Notes under the pieces: model-generated
Seen by the model: only the letters and a program-made list of their open reading frames with translations
What the model was told of the DNA's origin: nothing
Databases searched by the model: none
Shown here: positions 58,879-64,000 of the stretch, in pieces
How the letters are laid out: the number at the start of each line of letters is the position of its first letter
Numbering within the stretch: the stretch's first letter is position 1
Assembly: GCA_024711325.1 (NCBI GenBank)
Contig: JANJTC010000002.1
Span: forward strand, 248,001 to 312,000
Source: Bacteriovoracaceae bacterium
GTDB taxonomy: Bacteria > Bdellovibrionota > Bacteriovoracia > Bacteriovoracales > Bacteriovoracaceae
DNA: 64,000 nt
Reading direction: 5' to 3'
Position numbers and translations under genes: made by a program

Positions 58879-59922
58879 TTAATCCTTTACTGGTTTCATA
58901 TGCCAGAGTTTACCTTGAGAAAGGCCCAGCAGGAGTCGTCGGCAGCGGGGACAAATTCTTTGATAGTGCCCGGTACCGTCATTGAGCTCATAGGCATAAC
59001 CTAGTTTTTTTTGAACTTTAATCAAATCATTTACATGCATTTCTGAGGCGTACTCAATTTCGCAGCGGTCACACTTGGCCATCTTTTCTTTTCCTATCTT
59101 TTTGTAGATTGCGACTCCAAACTGTGCTGGTCGCATAAAAATATGGAAGAATTTTCCAAAGGGAAGGCTGATGAGCGTAAAAATAACAGTGATGGCGTGG
59201 AAGATGCTTAAAAAACTATAACCGTATCCTTTGAGCCAGGTATAACTGACCGTGAGGAAAAGACCCGTGATACTTATAGAAAACAAGAGGAATAAAGGCA
59301 TGATGTCTTCACTGAAACTTTGAAGAACTGCTGCATCTTTGTCACGCATTCTTCGTCTAAATGCCAGCATTACTCCCAGGATGACGAGAAATGAGGCCAC
59401 TACAAGCCCATGGAAAATCAAATGTCCCAGGGTCGTTTCAATCTTAAAGGCAAGTGTAGGGAAACCAAAAGCAACGATCTTATAAGAAGTCAGATCCCCA
59501 TCAGGGACAATAAAATAAAGCCATCCGAAAACTAAAGGGAAGGTAATGGCGGCTGCCAGGATACAACCCCACATAATGAGCCAGTGAGCGAGTCCTCTTT
59601 CCTTACTACGCTTCCAGATAAAACTGTTACCACCAATAATTGTTATGATGCGTCCAATGAGAAATTTAACATTGGATGGAAAATATTTTGGGGTAAACAT
59701 TAACTGCCAGCCCCGCTGCCAGTACAGCTCGGTGGGCGGTCTTTGTAGCCACATGGTGTAGCGGTAAGTAATAGCAAATGCCGCAAAGAGCGTAGCAAAG
59801 GTATAACCCACCAAAGCAGCATCAAAATGCCGTAAATTTCTTGAACCCAGCCAAATGGAAAGGCCCAGTAGTAAAGTTACGATGATTGAATTAAGGAGTG
59901 ATTTTTTTACTTCTTTTTGCAT
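58879..59922 (-). CDS. Cytochrome b-like membrane subunit with C-terminal zinc ribbon
   Basis: 347 aa. Six hydrophobic helices; His in [23 protein letters not shown] and FFHIFMRP are candidates for heme b ligands, as in NarI/DsrM-type quinol subunits. The last 70 residues have KCDRCEIEY and RICPRCRRL, two CxxC pairs, a zinc-ribbon or rubredoxin-like tail. The start is ATG 59922 (AGGA 7 nt upstream). One base separates it from the molybdoenzyme start region. It probably oxidises or reduces quinol and links to the FeS subunit. Confidence 0.78.
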   Translation of the reverse strand: MQKEVKKSLLNSIIVTLLLGLSIWLGSRNLRHFDAALVGYTFATLFAAFAITYRYTMWLQRPPTELYWQRGWQLMFTPKYFPSNVKFLIGRIITIIGGNSFIWKRSKERGLAHWLIMWGCILAAAITFPLVFGWLYFIVPDGDLTSYKIVAFGFPTLAFKIETTLGHLIFHGLVVASFLVILGVMLAFRRRMRDKDAAVLQSFSEDIMPLFLLFSISITGLFLTVSYTWLKGYGYSFLSIFHAITVIFTLISLPFGKFFHIFMRPAQFGVAIYKKIGKEKMAKCDRCEIEYASEMHVNDLIKVQKKLGYAYELNDGTGHYQRICPRCRRLLLGLSQGKLWHMKPVKD

Positions 59923-60010
59923 CAAGAAATCCTAATGAGATCTCATCACTTTTAAAAGGTGAATATGGCAAAAAGGATAACACAGATCAGGTTTTAGCGA
60001 ATGACAATTC

Positions 60011-60853
60011 TCAGGTTTTAAGATTAATTTTCCAGAACACTCCAAGCGAAAGGGCCGCTCCTCCAAGATGAAGCATGGTGATGACTGGTCGTAAAGCGGT
60101 GCCTACCGTCATGATTCCTAATGCGATTTGCACCATGATGATTAAACAACTTAAGGAAGGCAGAATGAAAAACTTCTGTTTATGAAGCTTAACAATAAGG
60201 ATATTTGAAAAAATAATGCTTAGTCCAATAGTTGGCCCCAGCAAGCGATGGAGCATATGGATGCTTTGAGATAGGGATTCCGGGAAAAGTAGATCCTTGC
60301 AGAGAATTGAATGAGAATAACCTAAACCACAAATTGTCCCTAGTCCCATATGCCTGATAAAGGCCCCCAGTAGGATCTGGAAATAAAGTAGAGCGAGAGT
60401 GGTCCTGAAAACTTTTTTATATCCAAGAGGGACTTCCATTTTTTTATCACTGGTAAGCAAGTGATGAAAATAAATGAGAGTACAAAAGAAAATCATGGAT
60501 AAAGCAAGGTGAGCAGTCGAAACGAGTGGTGGCAACTTATAGATTACGGTAAGTCCACCCAGTAGACCCTGGAGCAGAACCATGAAAAGGGCCGCATAGG
60601 CAACTGAGGAAACCTTGCTGCCTTTTTTAACAAAGATAACAGTCAGTAGAGTTAAGAATCCAACCAGTGAACCCAACAAGCGATGACTATGCTCAATGAG
60701 AACTCCGCCTTTCATTTCCGGCATGATTTGATTATGACATAAAGGCCAGTCAGGACAGGCCAGACTGGATCCTGTATTGTGAACATGTCCTCCTAAATTA
60801 ATCAATATAAACGTTAGAAGGATTAATACTAGCAGTAGATTTTTTAAACTCAT
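60011..60853 (-). CDS. ctaA: Heme A synthase (CtaA/COX15)
   Basis: About 280 aa, eight membrane helices in two repeats. GGHVHNTGSSLACPDWPLC has a Cys pair and a His typical of CtaA; LIEHSHRLLGSLVG and LHRLLGPTIG carry the heme-binding His pairs; a second Cys pair (TICGLGYSHSILC) is present. Converts heme O to heme A for aa3-type oxidases. The start is uncertain: ATG at 60853 is preceded by GGAGG at long distance, and an ATG at 60874 contains that same site. No cytochrome oxidase gene is seen here. Confidence 0.88.
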   Translation of the reverse strand: MSLKNLLLVLILLTFILINLGGHVHNTGSSLACPDWPLCHNQIMPEMKGGVLIEHSHRLLGSLVGFLTLLTVIFVKKGSKVSSVAYAALFMVLLQGLLGGLTVIYKLPPLVSTAHLALSMIFFCTLIYFHHLLTSDKKMEVPLGYKKVFRTTLALLYFQILLGAFIRHMGLGTICGLGYSHSILCKDLLFPESLSQSIHMLHRLLGPTIGLSIIFSNILIVKLHKQKFFILPSLSCLIIMVQIALGIMTVGTALRPVITMLHLGGAALSLGVFWKINLKT

Positions 60854-60889
60854 TATCAGTAATTTTACCTCCATTAATCACATATTACC

Positions 60890-60903
60890 TTGATTAGAAT
60901 CAT
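60890..60903. promoter_or_regulatory. FNR-like box between ctaA and outer-membrane channel gene
   Basis: TTGAT-TAGA-ATCAT, nearly the classical FNR box TTGAT-N4-ATCAA. Centre is 65 nt from the porin ATG (60962); TATTTT at 60926-60931 is at the expected -10 distance (29.5 nt). On the other strand, TAAAAT lies at the same distance towards ctaA. Confidence 0.65.
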
Positions 60904-60961
60904 TATTATTATTGAATCAGAATGTTATTTTCTTAAATAACTAATTCAACCGAGGATGGTT

Positions 60962-62230
60962 ATGAAAAGTATGTTGCCTATAGTTTCTCTTCTATTTACA
61001 TTTTCTGCATTTGCAGAAGAGGCCCCCCTTAAGAACTTCAAAGTCAGTGGGTGGGGGTTTGTCCGTCATGAATCCAAGAAAGACGCCGATTATGATTCAA
61101 AGCTTAAGGATAAGACCGAAGCTACTCAGACCAGAATCAATGTCTCAGTCAAAGGCGATTTTGCCGAAAATTTTGGCCACGTTTATTTGGCACCTCAGTT
61201 TTCTAAAATCTCAGGTCAAGATGAGTTTGCTCCCACTGGGACCTCCAACACGAGGAGTTCGACATCAGGAAGTTTGTATGACTCCAGGTTAGATATGCAT
61301 GAAGCTTATTTTGCTATCAAACCTACCAAGGATGAGCGCTTTTATGTTTTTGCTGGCCGACAAGAACTGGCCTATGGAGATCATCTGGTATTGGGTTCAG
61401 TGCCATGGCACAGAATCGGTCGTAGTTTTGATGGGGTCAGGGCCAGATATCAATTTGCTGAAAATCTAACCCTTGATGCTTTCACTATGAAGCTTCAGGA
61501 AAATAATTCTGCCACCAATGATCTTCGCGGCCAGGATGCTGATTTCCATGGTGCGTATTTGATGGGAAATTTCGGATCATATGTGAAAAGTGCGGATATG
61601 TACTTGCTTAGAAAGGACAATCAAAATGCTGGTAACTTCAGGGATACCAGTGCTTACGGTCTTCGGTTTAAATCAAAAATTGGGGAGAGTGCCTTTGACT
61701 ATCGCGCTGAAGGAACCTTCGAGCAGGTACGATTGGCCGGTGAAAGTTCCATAAAAGAAAGTGAATATCAGTACGATGTTGAACTAGGCTGGACACTCCC
61801 TTATTACAACACTCGTGTGGCCATGGAGTACTTTGATTCTTCCCGTGATTATGATCAATTATTTCCAACTTCTCATAAATGGGTAGGGTTTGCTGATCAA
61901 TTTTCTAGACGTAATTTGAAGGGATATGTTGCCCATCTGTCAACTTCACCAATTGAAAAAGTAACTTTCTTCGCTGACTATCACATCTTTCAAAAACATG
62001 ATTCCAAGAGAGGTGCCTATAATTTCGCAGGCAATACCCTGGGCAATCAAGGATCGTCTCAGGATGTTGCACAGGAATTGGATTTGATCGCATCCTATGA
62101 TTTCACCAAGACTCTTCAATTGAGTTATGGATACTCATGGGTTATGCCCGGAAAATATTTGAAAGACCAGAATGCCAGTAAAACTACTGACACTAATTGG
62201 TCTTACCTACAGCTACTTGCTAGATTCTAA
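60962..62230 (+). CDS. Outer-membrane beta-barrel channel (alginate-export-like)
   Basis: 422 aa from ATG at 60962 (GAGG 7 nt before). Sec signal (SLLFTFSAFA). The mature part is strand-rich, with FYVFAGRQELAYGDHLVLG, IGRSFDGVRARYQF and LTLDAFTMKLQ, the pattern of the alginate-export/porin family, and ends in an aromatic residue (LARF), as beta-barrels do. Probably an anion channel. The FNR-like box upstream suggests induction without oxygen, so it may admit nitrate or nitrous-oxide-related solutes; that is inference. Confidence 0.8.
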   Translation: MKSMLPIVSLLFTFSAFAEEAPLKNFKVSGWGFVRHESKKDADYDSKLKDKTEATQTRINVSVKGDFAENFGHVYLAPQFSKISGQDEFAPTGTSNTRSSTSGSLYDSRLDMHEAYFAIKPTKDERFYVFAGRQELAYGDHLVLGSVPWHRIGRSFDGVRARYQFAENLTLDAFTMKLQENNSATNDLRGQDADFHGAYLMGNFGSYVKSADMYLLRKDNQNAGNFRDTSAYGLRFKSKIGESAFDYRAEGTFEQVRLAGESSIKESEYQYDVELGWTLPYYNTRVAMEYFDSSRDYDQLFPTSHKWVGFADQFSRRNLKGYVAHLSTSPIEKVTFFADYHIFQKHDSKRGAYNFAGNTLGNQGSSQDVAQELDLIASYDFTKTLQLSYGYSWVMPGKYLKDQNASKTTDTNWSYLQLLARF

Positions 62231-62881
62231 CATTTCATCTAACTGGCCCGGAGTTAAATGCTTCTGGGCCAGTGAAAACACGATGTCATCTTCACGGAAA
62301 ATATGAAGTCGCATCATCTCAAGCAACGTATGAGACTTTCTTAGAAAATTTCCTAAAAGGATTGTTTGTGATGAGGGATCAATAATTTGATGGATCAAGG
62401 CCCAGGTGCATCTTGCTTCAGCGCCAACTTGCATGGCCTCTATATGTTCATTTTTCAGAATGTCTATGGGAGTAATAGGTCTTGCGGCCTTGCTATGTTC
62501 TCCAACCTCTAAAAAACGTTTAGCGAGTATTGGAAAAAGAATTTTTTCTTCTTGTTGATTATGCTGAATGAATTCAGTCATGAAAATATCAAAAAAGCTC
62601 TTAACCGCTTGTGCATTTTTTCCCAGAACATCACGGCTGGCACTTAAATCCAACAGTACCAGTTGAAACTTATCCATTTCAATCTTGAGCCTATTATGAT
62701 CGTCTACCAGCAACTTTAGGTAAGGATGAAGATTATCATAAAGTACCTTCACATTTGATGGAGGAGTCAGGGCATCAGGGGGACTTAATGGTGAATACTG
62801 GGAACCCCGGTCGATGGCAGATACTTCTGCTTGTTTTTTTACCGGGTCTATCTGTTGCAGATTAATATTTTCATCTTTCAT
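62213..62881 (-). CDS. Hemerythrin-like (HHE) domain protein
   Basis: 222 aa, no signal. Residues about 50-215 contain LVDDHNRLK, FIQHNQQEEKILFP, LKNEHIEAM and LHIFREDDIVFSL, the four-helix hemerythrin layout with His and Glu/Asp iron ligands. Could bind O2 or NO, or repair iron centres, as RIC at 30784 does. It starts 9 nt after the hemN stop, so they are one operon. Overlaps the convergent porin end by 18 nt. Confidence 0.85.
   Translation of the reverse strand: MKDENINLQQIDPVKKQAEVSAIDRGSQYSPLSPPDALTPPSNVKVLYDNLHPYLKLLVDDHNRLKIEMDKFQLVLLDLSASRDVLGKNAQAVKSFFDIFMTEFIQHNQQEEKILFPILAKRFLEVGEHSKAARPITPIDILKNEHIEAMQVGAEARCTWALIHQIIDPSSQTILLGNFLRKSHTLLEMMRLHIFREDDIVFSLAQKHLTPGQLDEMLESSK
62242..62273. 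terminator. Hairpin downstream of outer-membrane channel gene
   Basis: ACTGGCCC (62242-62249) and GGGCCAGT (62266-62273) are perfect 8-bp arms with a 16-nt loop, 11 nt after the porin stop. It lies inside the convergent hemerythrin gene and has no T-run. Weak support as terminator. Confidence 0.3.
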
Positions 62882-62890
62882 GAGGGCCTC

Positions 62891-64000
62891 TTAAATAGTT
62901 TGGCTAAATTTAGTTGTTGATGTCTGTTCTCTGAGGTGAAAATCAAAGCACATGGCGACGTTTCGGACAAAGATTTTTCCTGTCTCTGTGAGTGTGAGTT
63001 CATCTCCGATTTCTTCCACAATACCATCTTCCTTGAATGCCAGTAATTCCTCTTGAATGAGTGACCAATGTGGTATGTTCTTGTTCCCAAGAGTTGCCTG
63101 ATTTCTACACATGAGTTCAAGTATAATTTCCTGGATCAATAAGTCCCGGTCACTATGTGTATGTCCCTTCGCAATAGGTAAATGACCGGACTCAATTTTG
63201 TTTTGATACTCTTTTACATCTTTAATGTTTTGAAGAAAACTGAGTGAAGAGTCCGATATAGAAGTTGGTCCTAGGCCAATCAGGATTTGAGATTTCTTGT
63301 CCACATAACCCATAAAATTACGATGCAGGTTGTTTTTAATCTTTGCCTGATAAAGATAGCTTGAAGGAAGGGCAAAGTGATCCATTCCAACATCAATATA
63401 ACCGTTTTCCAGGAGAAGCTTCTTTCCTAGTTCATATAGTTCCCGTTTCTGCTCGGGAGAAGGTAAATCTTTTTCCGATATCAGTCTCTGATTTTTTATT
63501 CTATCCGGCAGATGAGCATAACTATAAAAAGCTATCAGGTCAGGTCTCATTTTAATGACGATTTCAATTGTGCTGGCAATAGAAGCAGTGGTCTGTTTAG
63601 GCAAACCGTATATAAGATCAAAATTAATAGATGAAATTCCATGCTCACGAATTTTATCGGTCAGGACTTCCACCATCATAGGTGATTGTTCACGGTTAAT
63701 TGTTTTCTGAACCAGAGGATCAAAATCCTGTATCCCTAAAGAAACTCTTTTTATTCCATTTTCTGCCAGTATTTTTAAATGAGCGGTTTGACATGTCCTG
63801 GGATCAATCTCAATTGAACCGATAAATGTTTCAAGTTTATTTTCTAAAAGGGTTTTAATGAGGCGATCCAGGTTTGCTGGCGAAAGGAAGGTAGGTGTTC
63901 CTCCTCCAAAATGGAGTGAATTTACGAAGGGTGTAAAACCTAGTTTTTTCTTATAAAGTTCCCATTCTTTAAGGACGACTTCCAGATAGACATCTTCCAC
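62891..64000 (-). CDS. hemN: Oxygen-independent coproporphyrinogen III oxidase (HemN), N-terminus cut by window end
   Basis: The frame is open to the window end; 369 residues are seen. HFGGGTPTFL, GSIEIDPRTC, VSLGIQDFDPLVQKTINREQ and FDLIYGLPKQT are the HemN radical-SAM pattern, then GMDHFALP and NLHRNFMGY in the substrate region. The CxxxCxxC cluster motif must lie in the missing N-terminus. Makes protoporphyrinogen without oxygen, fitting the anaerobic genes here. Followed 9 nt downstream by the hemerythrin-like gene. Confidence 0.93.
   Translation of the reverse strand: MEDVYLEVVLKEWELYKKKLGFTPFVNSLHFGGGTPTFLSPANLDRLIKTLLENKLETFIGSIEIDPRTCQTAHLKILAENGIKRVSLGIQDFDPLVQKTINREQSPMMVEVLTDKIREHGISSINFDLIYGLPKQTTASIASTIEIVIKMRPDLIAFYSYAHLPDRIKNQRLISEKDLPSPEQKRELYELGKKLLLENGYIDVGMDHFALPSSYLYQAKIKNNLHRNFMGYVDKKSQILIGLGPTSISDSSLSFLQNIKDVKEYQNKIESGHLPIAKGHTHSDRDLLIQEIILELMCRNQATLGNKNIPHWSLIQEELLAFKEDGIVEEIGDELTLTETGKIFVRNVAMCFDFHLREQTSTTKFSQTI

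Noticed and set aside
60001..60014. FNR-like box (ATGACAATTCTCAG) upstream of the molybdoenzyme operon
   Set aside because: One half-site is poor (CTCA) and no -10 element sits at the spacing seen for the other boxes. Not counted among the five.
1..64000. CRISPR arrays, tRNA/rRNA genes, insertion sequences, phage
   Set aside because: I saw no regularly spaced direct repeats, no cloverleaf or rRNA-like stretches and no transposase or integrase domains in the coding regions. All gaps are below about 220 nt.

Overview
This 64 kb window (about 40% GC by eye, very dense, short intergenic gaps, many 1-4 nt overlaps) looks like chromosome of a Gram-negative bacterium of the Bdellovibrionota/Bacteriovoracales type. 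That assignment rests on gene flavour: many lipoproteins and outer-membrane proteins, secreted protein-deamidase-like enzymes, NorR/sigma-54 control, and a clade II-type nos cluster. It is an inference. I see no rRNA, tRNA, CRISPR array, transposase or phage genes.

Layout. 1-5.5 kb: a truncated amino-acid racemase gene, an acetyltransferase, a PhnA-like protein, a universal stress protein, a DEAD-box helicase and small stress-type proteins (DUF4142, BON). 5.6-9.6 kb: a double-HAD fusion (beta-phosphoglucomutase-like plus trehalose-6-phosphate phosphatase-like) with a GH65 phosphorylase, probably for trehalose turnover. 9.5-13.7 kb: a PilZ-like protein and two paralogous secreted protein-glutamine-deamidase-like proteins flanking a CHASE3 histidine kinase and an unlisted 57-aa membrane microprotein. 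13.7-28.8 kb: mixed envelope, stress and housekeeping genes (YeiH-like, rhodanese, OMPLA, HlyIII, M48 peptidase, a coupled trio of poorly known genes, LysR with DOPA-dioxygenase-like and NmrA-like genes, YceI, VIT1-like, EF-hand lipoproteins, BON proteins).

29-64 kb is dominated by nitrogen-oxide and anaerobic functions. They include norR with a sigma-54-driven ric gene, a ResB-like protein, nucleoside phosphorylases, a CusCBA-type copper/silver efflux system, the nos operon, an FNR-type regulator, CBS and small conserved proteins, and an FAD oxidoreductase. After these come a molybdoenzyme/FeS/Rieske/cytochrome-b-like cluster (nitrate-reductase-like), heme A synthase, an outer-membrane channel, a hemerythrin-like protein and hemN (cut by the window end).

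The main discovery candidate is the nos operon. It starts with two tandem nosZ paralogues that are complementary in their metal sites. The first (43877-45793, a lipoprotein) keeps all five side-chain CuA ligands but has lost all seven CuZ histidines. The second (45795-48113, with a C-terminal cytochrome c domain) keeps all seven CuZ histidines but has lost every CuA ligand. NosZ normally works as a head-to-tail homodimer in which CuA of one subunit feeds CuZ of the other. This pair therefore looks like an obligate heterodimeric, split-site nitrous oxide reductase. The genes downstream (nosD, nosF, nosL, nosY and a membrane protein) are the usual assembly set.

A second layer is regulatory. A 14-bp motif of the form YTGAY-N4-RTCAK, an FNR/DNR-like box, lies before nosZ, the fnr-type gene itself, the FAD oxidoreductase, the porin/ctaA pair and resB/a cNMP-only gene. 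In the nosZ and fnr promoters the box has exactly the same distance to an identical TATATT -10 element. No nitrite or nitric oxide reductase gene lies in the window.
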